Assembly: GCA_937916085.1 (NCBI GenBank)
Contig: CALGGO010000080.1
Coordinates: forward strand, 1 to 31,316
Length of the DNA stretch: 31,316 nucleotides
Direction: 5' to 3'
Source: an uncultured Prevotellaceae bacterium
GTDB taxonomy: Bacteria; Bacteroidota; Bacteroidia; Bacteroidales; Muribaculaceae
Part shown: in pieces, positions 6,413 through 13,373 of the stretch
Layout: the number at the start of each line of letters is the position of its first letter
How positions within the stretch are numbered: position 1 is the first letter of the stretch
Position numbers and translations under genes: made by a program
The notes under the pieces: generated by a model
Told to the model about the DNA's origin: nothing
Database searches by the model: none
The model's input: the letters and a program-made list of their open reading frames with translations, nothing else

Positions 6413-6946
6413 TCATACCTCGAAGAACGAGAAATGCACTTTGCCATAGACTCGTTGCTGGGTGAACTGGGGGAGGTGGCTGAAGTCGTTGGCGCGGGAG
6501 TGCTCGACGATGACGAGGGTGCCGGGCTGCACCATCTGGCTGCCTAGGATGAGCTCGGGGAGCTGTGGCAGCTGTGGCAGGTCGTAGGGCGGGTCGGCGA
6601 AGATGAGGTCGAATTTGCGGGAGCAGGAGGCGATGAACTTGAACACGTCGCCCTTCACCTGAACCAGGTTCTCCTCTTTGAGCAGTTGCTTCACCTTTCG
6701 GATGAAATTGTACTGCGTGGAGGCTTTCTCCACGCTCGTGACGCTGGCGCAGCCGCGTGAGAGGAGTTCGAAGCTGATGGCTCCAGTGCCCGAGAAGAGG
6801 TCGAGGGCTGTCATGCCGTCGAAATCCACGAGGTTGTTGAGCACGTTGAAGAGGTTCTCGCGCGCCATGTCGGTAGTGGGCCGCGCGGTGATGTTGGTGG
6901 GCACGTCGAAACGCCGCCGTCCATATTTTCCGCTGATGATTCGCAT
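6413..6946 (-). CDS. rsmD: 16S rRNA (guanine(966)-N(2))-methyltransferase
   Basis: 177 residues; methylates N2 of G966 in 16S rRNA using SAM. It begins with the family signature MRIISGKYGRRRF and has ARPTTDMARENLFN near residue 21. The SAM-binding motif LDLFSGTGA is at about residues 48-56, an acidic VEK follows motif I, and the catalytic DPPY is at 118-121. Length is normal. It follows the DUF3822 gene on the same strand, a common neighbourhood in Bacteroidales, with a 9-bp repeat array in the 104-bp gap. Confidence 0.95.
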   Translation of the reverse strand: MRIISGKYGRRRFDVPTNITARPTTDMARENLFNVLNNLVDFDGMTALDLFSGTGAISFELLSRGCASVTSVEKASTQYNFIRKVKQLLKEENLVQVKGDVFKFIASCSRKFDLIFADPPYDLPQLPQLPELILGSQMVQPGTLVIVEHSRANDFSHLPQFTQQRVYGKVHFSFFEV

Positions 6947-6985
6947 AAAAATAATAGTTGTGTCGCTCGCGTTGCTCGCTGGTTT

Positions 6986-7048
6986 TCTAGACTTTCTAGA
7001 TACTCTAGATTTTCTAGAAGGTCTAGAATCTCTAGAATTTCTAGTTTA
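6986..7048. repeat. 9-bp TCTAGANNN tandem array (seven units)
   Basis: TCTAGA occurs at 6986, 6995, 7004, 7013, 7022 and 7031, with tctagt at 7040, a strict 9-bp period. The three variable bases after each hexamer differ between units. This is the longest array of this type in the window and ends 2 bp before the DUF3822 stop codon. Confidence 0.9.
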
Positions 7049-7050
7049 AA

Positions 7051-7827
7051 CTAAGAGTATATCGCTGTAGTGACTAGATTAAACGGCAGTTTTATCGCAT
7101 CGTTGCCTAAGGCGGAGAGTGTCGATGCGGGCATGAGTTCGGGCATGACGTAGGCGATGCGCTGGCGCAGCTGCTCGGCAAGCTGTGAGCGCAAGTCGTT
7201 GTCGCCGGTGATGAGCACCCTGTCGGCACGGCTGTCGAAGCGGCACTCTTTGAATGCCGCTAGTGCGAAATAAATGATGTCGTCGAGCGAGCGGTAAGTA
7301 TAGGTGTTGGCGAACTGCAATTTGCCGCCCAGTGTCGCCACGATGTGAGCCTTCTCCTTATTTATATTAATGTGCAGACAGCCGTTGTCGTCGGCGTAGG
7401 CCTCGGCGCAGTAGGCGATGAGCGGAGCGAGGTGATGCAGCAGCTCGGGGTTGCCGAAGGTGCGCTTGAGGAACGCCGTCACGCCATGCGGCACGTCGCA
7501 GGCGATGGCGGCATCGGTGTTCTTCACCTTGCACGTCATCAGTTCGCCTTCAAGACATGAGAACGACGCTTTAAAAACTGGGTTAGCCTTCGGCATAAGC
7601 TCCGCCGGCATCACCACAAAGTGCTGCGAGTGCAGGACGATGGTGGTGCGGCAGTATTCCTCAAGCAGTAGGGGAGTGTCATAGACCGCGTTTTCTATAG
7701 CCTGTTTCAGGTTGTCGCCACTGTTGAGCTCAATGGTCGCCATCGTTGGCTTCATGCCATGAGCATAAATGAGATAAAAAAGTTTATCCCTATCAATGTC
7801 AACAGCTAATGCTGGGAAATTGGTCAT
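7051..7827 (-). CDS. DUF3822 family protein
   Basis: 258 residues, cytoplasmic, no signal peptide. The sequence follows DUF3822, a Bacteroidetes family with an ASKHA-like, PilM-resembling fold: an LAVDIDRDKLFYLIY start, a central HININKEKAHIVATLGGKLQFANTY strand-turn-strand part split over residues about 152-177, and the late segment VLITGDN. DUF3822 genes usually precede rsmD and may share its transcript; the function is unknown. The start lies 5 bp after the stop of the dockerin-bearing gene at 7833, so translational coupling is possible. Confidence 0.85.
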   Translation of the reverse strand: MTNFPALAVDIDRDKLFYLIYAHGMKPTMATIELNSGDNLKQAIENAVYDTPLLLEEYCRTTIVLHSQHFVVMPAELMPKANPVFKASFSCLEGELMTCKVKNTDAAIACDVPHGVTAFLKRTFGNPELLHHLAPLIAYCAEAYADDNGCLHININKEKAHIVATLGGKLQFANTYTYRSLDDIIYFALAAFKECRFDSRADRVLITGDNDLRSQLAEQLRQRIAYVMPELMPASTLSALGNDAIKLPFNLVTTAIYS

Positions 7828-7832
7828 CGCTA

Positions 7833-9329
7833 TTACAAGTTAGGCGTAGAGACCACCACCATGCCAGCGGCGTTGCTGTAGATCGAAGGTATTTCAAAGG
7901 ATATGCCCTCGCAGGTGTAGGTGGTGCCGGCGGTGATGACCTGATTGCGCAGGTATTTGTACTTCTGGGTGTAGCCGGTGCTCACTGTCGATGACTTGCC
8001 GCCAATGCCCAGGATATAGCCGCCGTTGGTGTAGAAGCCGCACTTGCCGTTGAAGGCTCGGGCATCGTATTTGCTGGCAGCCACCTTGACGGTGCCTCCG
8101 CTGATGGTTATCGAGCCGTCGGCTTTGACGCCTCCCGCCTTAGTGTCGAGGGTAGAGGAGTACTCATACACGTCGCCTATGGTGATGGCGGTGAACGTGC
8201 CACCGCCGATGTTCACGCTGCCGTCGGTGTTGAGTCCTTTGCCGCCAATGCCAGTGCTGGTGAGGTAAACTGTGCCGTCGGTCATGACGAAGGTGCTGTC
8301 GCACTTGATTGCCGCGCAGCTGCTGATGTCGGCATCTGTAGCGTCATACACGGCGTCACCGCTTGTGTTTACAGTTATTGAGCCGCCAGCGATGGTCATT
8401 ATCGACTCGCTCTTGATGCCCTTTACGGCATCGGCGGTGGTGGTGACGTTGAGCGTGCCGTCGTTCATGATGAACTGCCCGTTGTTGGTGTCGGTCTCGT
8501 CTTTAGTGCATCCCACGTCCACGCCGTCGCCACCCGAGGTGCTGATGGTCACTGTGCCGCCGTCCATCTGGAAATATTGGTTGATGTGGAAGCCATCACT
8601 CACCGAGTTGGTCACGTTGATGGTGCCGCTGGTCATGCGGGTGTATTCATCGCTAAAGTAGGCGTGCTTGGTGTTGCCGGTGATGGTGAGTGTTCCCGAG
8701 CCGGCAATCACGGCATGGCCGTTGATGAAGCAGCAAGCCTTATGCGCTCCGCCGGTGGCATCGGTGAGGGTGTTGTCGCCGTTGAGAGTGACGTCGATGC
8801 GCTTGCCGTTGTCGATGTTGATGGCTGCGCTGTCGGGGTTGTGGATGGTGAGGTCGGTGAGGTTCACAAAGCACTTGTATTCACCGTCCATGTAGAACGA
8901 GCCGTTGGTGGTTGAGCCGCTCAGGTTGTAGATTACCGAGTCTTGCAGCGTTGCGTCGGCCACGATATTGACGTGGGCGCCGTTGACAGCCACTGTCATC
9001 AGGCTGCTGATATTCTTGGCTACGGTTACAGTCGCCTCGTCGCCGTCATACACCACGTTGACCGTGAAGTCGGGCAGCCCTGAGTCGTCGTCTCCGTTGA
9101 GGAGAATGTTATATACTGTGGTCACGTCGGCAGCAGTGATTTCTCCGTCGCCGTTCTGGTCGCCATTGACGAGGTTGCTGGTGTCGTTATCCAGCAGATA
9201 GCTGTAGAGTGCTGTCACATCGGCAGCCGTCACCACTCCGTCGCCGTTCACGTCGCCGGTGATCGCACTGGCGTTATATCCTATAGCTGCTGCAATTAAA
9301 AGCAGAATAGTAAAATAAATCCTTTTCAT
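7833..9329 (-). CDS. Secreted carbohydrate-binding protein (PF14262-like) with N-terminal dockerin-like domain
   Basis: 498 residues from the ATG at 9329. This start is chosen because it begins a clean signal peptide (MKRIYFTILLLIAAAIGYNASA) and lies about 20 nt after a consensus promoter; the frame is open further upstream but unlikely to be used. Residues about 25-78 hold two calcium-loop repeats (DVNGDGVVTAAD, DQNGDGEITAAD). The rest is a right-handed, repetitive beta structure with strands such as GSITVNTSGD, GTVYLTS and SITISGGTVKV, as in the Cthe_2159/DUF4353 family, which binds acidic polysaccharides in Clostridium. A surface glycan-binding role is inferred. Here the dockerin-like part is N-terminal; in the other four such proteins of the window it is C-terminal. 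Confidence 0.8.
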   Translation of the reverse strand: MKRIYFTILLLIAAAIGYNASAITGDVNGDGVVTAADVTALYSYLLDNDTSNLVNGDQNGDGEITAADVTTVYNILLNGDDDSGLPDFTVNVVYDGDEATVTVAKNISSLMTVAVNGAHVNIVADATLQDSVIYNLSGSTTNGSFYMDGEYKCFVNLTDLTIHNPDSAAINIDNGKRIDVTLNGDNTLTDATGGAHKACCFINGHAVIAGSGTLTITGNTKHAYFSDEYTRMTSGTINVTNSVSDGFHINQYFQMDGGTVTISTSGGDGVDVGCTKDETDTNNGQFIMNDGTLNVTTTADAVKGIKSESIMTIAGGSITVNTSGDAVYDATDADISSCAAIKCDSTFVMTDGTVYLTSTGIGGKGLNTDGSVNIGGGTFTAITIGDVYEYSSTLDTKAGGVKADGSITISGGTVKVAASKYDARAFNGKCGFYTNGGYILGIGGKSSTVSTGYTQKYKYLRNQVITAGTTYTCEGISFEIPSIYSNAAGMVVVSTPNL

Positions 9330-9356
9330 TTTTTCTTGGTTATTGATTTTAATGTG

Positions 9357-9388
9357 CAAATGTAGAAAATTTAAATTAACTGTGCAAA
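9357..9388 (-). promoter_or_regulatory. Bacteroidetes-type promoter for the 9329-6413 gene group
   Basis: On the minus strand TTTG (plus-strand 9385-9388), a 20-nt spacer and TACATTTG (plus-strand 9357-9364) match the consensus perfectly. The direct repeat tgtgcaaat covers both boxes (9354-9362 and 9381-9389). The start codon at 9329 would have a leader of about 20 nt. Confidence 0.7.
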
Positions 9389-9468
9389 TATTAATGAAAT
9401 GTGACAGTTTTTTTTTCTCATTTTTATGCAAACGCCTGATATTCATCAATGAAAACATCTTAGCCTTT

Positions 9469-9555
9469 TTCGTGGCAAATTATAGCCTATAATATGCCAC
9501 GAAGCATAAAAAATGAGCCTTCGTGGCAATTTATCCCTATATATTTTGCCATGAA
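9469..9555. repeat. Two related inverted repeats in a divergent promoter region
   Basis: Arms ttcgtggcaaattat (9469-9483) and ataatatgccacgaa (9489-9503) pair at 14 of 15 positions around a 5-nt loop. A second, weaker copy begins with ttcgtggcaattt (9520) and ends with ttttgccatgaa (9544-9555). They lie between the divergent genes starting at 9329 and 9855, where an operator for a dimeric regulator would be plausible. No regulator gene is nearby. Confidence 0.5.
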
Positions 9556-9645
9556 CTGTTTTGACTAGTTGCTGTTATTGATAGGTATTTCACGACTATT
9601 AATCTTTTTTAATGATTAAGAACAGAATTTTTGAGATTTATATTT

Positions 9646-9653
9646 TATCTTTG
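9646..9653 (+). promoter_or_regulatory. Candidate -7 box for the first GHL10 gene
   Basis: TATCTTTG matches TAnnTTTG exactly, but no TTTG is found at the expected distance upstream. If used, the leader would be about 195 nt and would contain the GNA hairpins and 7-bp repeats at 9664-9812. Confidence 0.4.
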
Positions 9654-9663
9654 TCGGTTGATA

Positions 9664-9731
9664 GCGCTTCGCGCAGTTTAGTTGCGCTTCGCGCGATTAG
9701 AGATTAGTTGCGCTTCGCGCGATTAGAGATT
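9664..9731. repeat. Three GNA-loop hairpins within a 26-bp tandem repeat
   Basis: The hairpin gcgc-TTC-gcgc (GAA loop on the minus strand) occurs at 9664-9674, 9684-9694 and 9710-9720. The last two belong to a perfect 26-bp direct repeat (9680-9705 and 9706-9731) that also contains gattagagatt. All lie upstream of the first GHL10 gene. Confidence 0.85.
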
Positions 9732-9734
9732 AAA

Positions 9735-9812
9735 AGAATGCTGAATGCTGAATCTCCGATCCCCATTAATCGCTAATCCCTAATCTCTAATCCCTGATCC
9801 CCGATCCCCGAT
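9735..9812. repeat. Degenerate 7-bp tandem repeats (gaatgct, taatccc)
   Basis: Units such as gaatgct, gaatgct, gaatctc, then taatcgc, taatccc, taatctc, taatccc, tgatccc, cgatccc follow each other with a 7-bp period. The same heptamer family returns at 13262-13345 upstream of the second GHL10 gene. Confidence 0.75.
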
Positions 9813-9854
9813 AAATTGACCACTGTGAACTTTGAATTAAAACTACTATAAAAG

Positions 9855-12800
9855 ATGGCAAAAAATCTAACAATTCTCATTATGACGCTTGCGCTGGTGT
9901 TTCCTGCCTTGAAGGCCGAGGAGCAGAAGCGTGAGATGCGTGCCGCATGGCTCGCCACGGTGTCTAATATTGACTGGCCCAGCGAGCGAGGCACTAGCGA
10001 AGCAGTAATTGCCCGTCAGAAACAGACCTTGATAGACTATCTCGACGGCTTCGCCAGCACTAACATGAATGCCGTGTGCATTCAGGTTCGCTCGATGTGC
10101 GACGCCATGTATCAGTCGAGCTACGAACCTTGGTCGAGTTACCTCACCGGCACGCGTGGCGTGAACCCCGGCTGGGACCCGTTGGAGTTTGCCGTGGAGG
10201 AGTGCCACAAGCGCGGCATCGAGTGTCATGCCTGGGTGAATCCTTACCGCTGGGCCAACGGCGGTCCTAACACGTGGAACACCGTCCAGGACCAGGCGTT
10301 GCGTGAGTCGGGCATTCTGCTCACTTACACCAACAGCAGCGGCACTACCACCACGGTACTTAACCCCGGCTTGCCCGAGTCGCGTGAGCGCATCGTGAAC
10401 GTGTGCCGCGAGATGATTGAGAACTACGACATCGACGGCATCATCTTCGACGACTACTTCTATCCCAGCGGCATACCTACCAACAGCAGTGCCGCCGATT
10501 ACCAGTTGTGGCGCGACAGCGGCACCACGCTGAGCTTCGCCAACTGGCGCCGCGCGCAAGTCAACCTGATGGTCGCCGACGTGTTTAACATGGTTCAGCT
10601 CGTGAAGCCGCAGGTGCGTTTCGCCATAGGCCCCGCCGGTGTGGCGGGAACCGCCTCGACCAGCGCTTCGCAGCATGGCGTTACCCCTTGCCCCACAGGT
10701 AGCGACTGGCAGTACTCGTCGCTCTTCAGCGACCCGCTGGCATGGCTTGAGGAAGGCACCATCGACTATATCTCGCCGCAGCTCTACTGGAAAAGGAACC
10801 ACGCGACCAACCCCTTCGGTCCCTTGACTCAGTGGTGGAGCTACATCGCCAAGCATTACGGACGTCACCACTATGCCAGCCAGAACATTTACTTCATGGA
10901 CAGCGACGGCAACACACTGACTAGCTGGCAAGAGATTGTGGCGCAGGTGCAGCTCAGCCGTCAATATACCGAGAACAACTCTCCAGGCGTGAACTTCTAT
11001 TCATCTCGCTATATCAACGGTCCTCGCATGACTGGACTTGGCAACTACTTGGTGAGCACCATCTTCCCCAAGAAAGCGTTGCCGCCAGCACTGGAGTGGA
11101 AGCCGAAAGACAACCTCGACACCCCCGAGAACCTCGCTTTGAGCGGCAACACCCTGTCGTGGAATTTCGTCGATGGCGAGTTGGTGAAATATGCCGTCTA
11201 TGCCATCCCCACCAGCGTGGATGTGAGCACCATCACCAGCGAGCAGTTTGAGGGCATCAAGAGCGACTACCTTGTGGCAGTGACCTACAACAACAGTGTG
11301 ACCCTTGCCGATGAGTATGCGACAGGCTACTGGTTTGCCGTGTCGAGCGTCGATGGCTACAACTTTGAATACACTCCCGCCTATCTCAACGCTCCGGCTG
11401 GCGATGCCGAGCAGGTTACACTGATTTCACCCGTGGGCGACGCCGTGGTGCAGTGGTCGCAGGACTTCTCATGGAGCGCAGTGGAGGGCGCCACCTTCAA
11501 GATTGAAGTCGCCAGCGATGAGCATTTCAACAATGTGCTTATCAGCGAGCGCGGTCTCGGCGAGAACCATATCACGCTCGACCTGAGCAGCCTAGCCTCA
11601 GCCACTCGCTACTACTGGCGAGTGACAACGGTTGAGACCGGCAAGCTTGACAAGCTGAGCGACGTGGCGTCGTTCATGACCATCCAGCGTGACTTCGCTC
11701 CGCAAGCCACTCTGCTATATCCTGAGAACGGCGCCGAGATTGACGACAATTTCAAGTTCCTCGTTGCCAACGTGGGCGCCGACACTTACAAACTTGAGAT
11801 TGCCCGCGATGAAGCGTTCACCAACATTGTTAAGACCGCAAATTATCTCCAAAGCGAGGACGGAAACCTTAGTTATCAGTGCGTGATAGCGCTGCTGGGC
11901 GAGGGCACCTACTATTGGCGTGTGAGCACCACCGCCGCTGGCTGCGACCCCAACGTGAGCGAGACCCGCACGTTCACCATCACCAATATCACTACTGGCG
12001 CTACCGAGCCAGGCTATGTTCAAAAGATTGATGTGGACAATGACACCTATGCGCCCTTTGATGGCGTGTCGATCACCAACAACTGGTTGCGCTCGGTGAA
12101 GAGCAACTACGACAATTTTGAGCAGGAGAATTATGGCTCGTTCAACCGCTCGTTTGCGGTGCTTGGCGACAATGTCTATGTCACTGGCCGTAGCAAGAAT
12201 GCCTCGAATGCCGACTGCTATCTGCGAGTCTATAACGCCAGCACTGGCGAATGGCTGCGCGACCTGGAGCTCCCAGCCGAGGTGCAGGGCGACTATTTCC
12301 CCTGCAACAACGTGCTAGTTGATGATGCAGGCAATCTGCTAATCAGCAACATGCTGCTCAAGATTGACAATACTCCACTTGTGATTTACAGCGTGAATCC
12401 CACCGATGGCGCGGCCACACTTCGCGCCTCACTCTCTACTAGCGAATCGTCGGGCCGCATCGACCACATCGACGTGCTTGGTGATGTGGTGGCAGGAAAC
12501 TTCGAGGTGTTTGCCGCCCTCTCACGCAGCAACCAGATTATTCGCTGGACTTTGCACAGCGGAAACCTCACCGATGCAAAGGTTACCAATGTGACTGCGT
12601 TATATCCCAGCACTGCCGCCAACTTTGGCACATCGCCACGCATCAAGGCGTTGAGCTCCAGTGTGGTGCTGGTTCATGGCGCTGCTATCCAGCCCACGAA
12701 ATATAACTTGGAAACTGGCGCCATTATCGACAGCTTTGAGGCAAACGCCGACCTTACCAAGCAGGGTGGCGCAAGCGATGGCATCGATGCCTTTGAGTTG

Positions 12801-13241
12801 TGCGGCAAGCATTTCCTGCTCTATTCCAGTGGCGACTATCAGACTGCCGAAGGCCACAACTACCGCTTGGCGATGAATGCCGAGGGCGAGGACTTCGCTG
12901 GCATGAATGTGCTGTGGACTCTCCCCAAGAACGGCATGGGCGTGGTAAACAGCACCACCATGAGTACGCCTTGCCTCGCAGTGCCAGGCGACAAGAGCAA
13001 CGAGATGTTTATCTACATGTATGTTCCCGGCAATGGCCTCGCCAAATATACCGTTGCTGTGGCTGTGCCTGGCGACGTGAATGGCGACGGCAATGTCACT
13101 GCCGCCGATGTCACAGCACTATATGACTACCTGCTCAACGGCGACACTTCTCACATCGTCAATGGCGACCAGAGCGGCGACGGCAATATCACTGCCGCCG
13201 ACGTCACCGCGGTTTATAACATCTTGCTGAGCAGAAAGTAG
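9855..13241 (+). CDS. Secreted GHL10-type glycosyl hydrolase with FN3-like, beta-propeller-like and dockerin-like domains
   Basis: 1128 residues. A signal peptide covers about residues 1-21. Residues about 25-420 form a GHL10 (PF02638) TIM-barrel: KREMRAAWLATVSNIDWP, NAVCIQVRSMCDA, the EPWSSYLTG motif, HAWVNPYRW, DIDGIIFDDYFYP with its acidic pair, and YISPQLYWKRN. Then come three Ig/FN3-like units (about 420-518, 521-612, 615-715), a beta-rich propeller-like region (about 721-1068) and a dockerin-like pair of calcium loops (1073-1126: DVNGDGNVTAAD, DQSGDGNITAAD). The E. coli GHL10 protein DigH/YddW acts on denuded peptidoglycan, so an amino-sugar glycan is a possible substrate, but this is inference. 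A shorter paralog follows at 13374 and a SusCD operon lies downstream. Confidence 0.88.
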   Translation: MAKNLTILIMTLALVFPALKAEEQKREMRAAWLATVSNIDWPSERGTSEAVIARQKQTLIDYLDGFASTNMNAVCIQVRSMCDAMYQSSYEPWSSYLTGTRGVNPGWDPLEFAVEECHKRGIECHAWVNPYRWANGGPNTWNTVQDQALRESGILLTYTNSSGTTTTVLNPGLPESRERIVNVCREMIENYDIDGIIFDDYFYPSGIPTNSSAADYQLWRDSGTTLSFANWRRAQVNLMVADVFNMVQLVKPQVRFAIGPAGVAGTASTSASQHGVTPCPTGSDWQYSSLFSDPLAWLEEGTIDYISPQLYWKRNHATNPFGPLTQWWSYIAKHYGRHHYASQNIYFMDSDGNTLTSWQEIVAQVQLSRQYTENNSPGVNFYSSRYINGPRMTGLGNYLVSTIFPKKALPPALEWKPKDNLDTPENLALSGNTLSWNFVDGELVKYAVYAIPTSVDVSTITSEQFEGIKSDYLVAVTYNNSVTLADEYATGYWFAVSSVDGYNFEYTPAYLNAPAGDAEQVTLISPVGDAVVQWSQDFSWSAVEGATFKIEVASDEHFNNVLISERGLGENHITLDLSSLASATRYYWRVTTVETGKLDKLSDVASFMTIQRDFAPQATLLYPENGAEIDDNFKFLVANVGADTYKLEIARDEAFTNIVKTANYLQSEDGNLSYQCVIALLGEGTYYWRVSTTAAGCDPNVSETRTFTITNITTGATEPGYVQKIDVDNDTYAPFDGVSITNNWLRSVKSNYDNFEQENYGSFNRSFAVLGDNVYVTGRSKNASNADCYLRVYNASTGEWLRDLELPAEVQGDYFPCNNVLVDDAGNLLISNMLLKIDNTPLVIYSVNPTDGAATLRASLSTSESSGRIDHIDVLGDVVAGNFEVFAALSRSNQIIRWTLHSGNLTDAKVTNVTALYPSTAANFGTSPRIKALSSSVVLVHGAAIQPTKYNLETGAIIDSFEANADLTKQGGASDGIDAFELCGKHFLLYSSGDYQTAEGHNYRLAMNAEGEDFAGMNVLWTLPKNGMGVVNSTTMSTPCLAVPGDKSNEMFIYMYVPGNGLAKYTVAVAVPGDVNGDGNVTAADVTALYDYLLNGDTSHIVNGDQSGDGNITAADVTAVYNILLSRK

Positions 13242-13261
13242 TTTTTCACTAGTGGCTTCTC

Positions 13262-13361
13262 TAATCTCTAATCACTAATCTCTAATCACTAATCTTTAAT
13301 CACCAATCTTTAATCTCTAATCGCGCGTAGCGCAACTAATCACTAATCGGTGCGAAGCACC
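13262..13361. repeat. 7-bp tandem array and two GNA hairpins between the GHL10 genes
   Basis: Heptamers taatctc, taatcac, taatctt and relatives run from 13262 to about 13345. They are interrupted by the hairpin gcgc-GTA-gcgc (13323-13333) and followed by ggtgc-GAA-gcacc (13349-13361). Both loops are closed by C-G. The block fills the gap between the stop at 13241 and the start at 13374. Confidence 0.85.
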
Positions 13362-13373
13362 AAAAATATAGCT

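Noticed and set aside
9330..9458. Upstream start at 9458 for the carbohydrate-binding protein
   Set aside because: The extra 43 residues are Lys/His/Asn-rich and overlap a perfect promoter; the ATG at 9329 starts a clean signal peptide.
9867..10964. 365-codon antisense open frame within the first GHL10 gene
   Set aside because: An artefact of GC-rich third codon positions in the real gene; no signal peptide, family motif or promoter.
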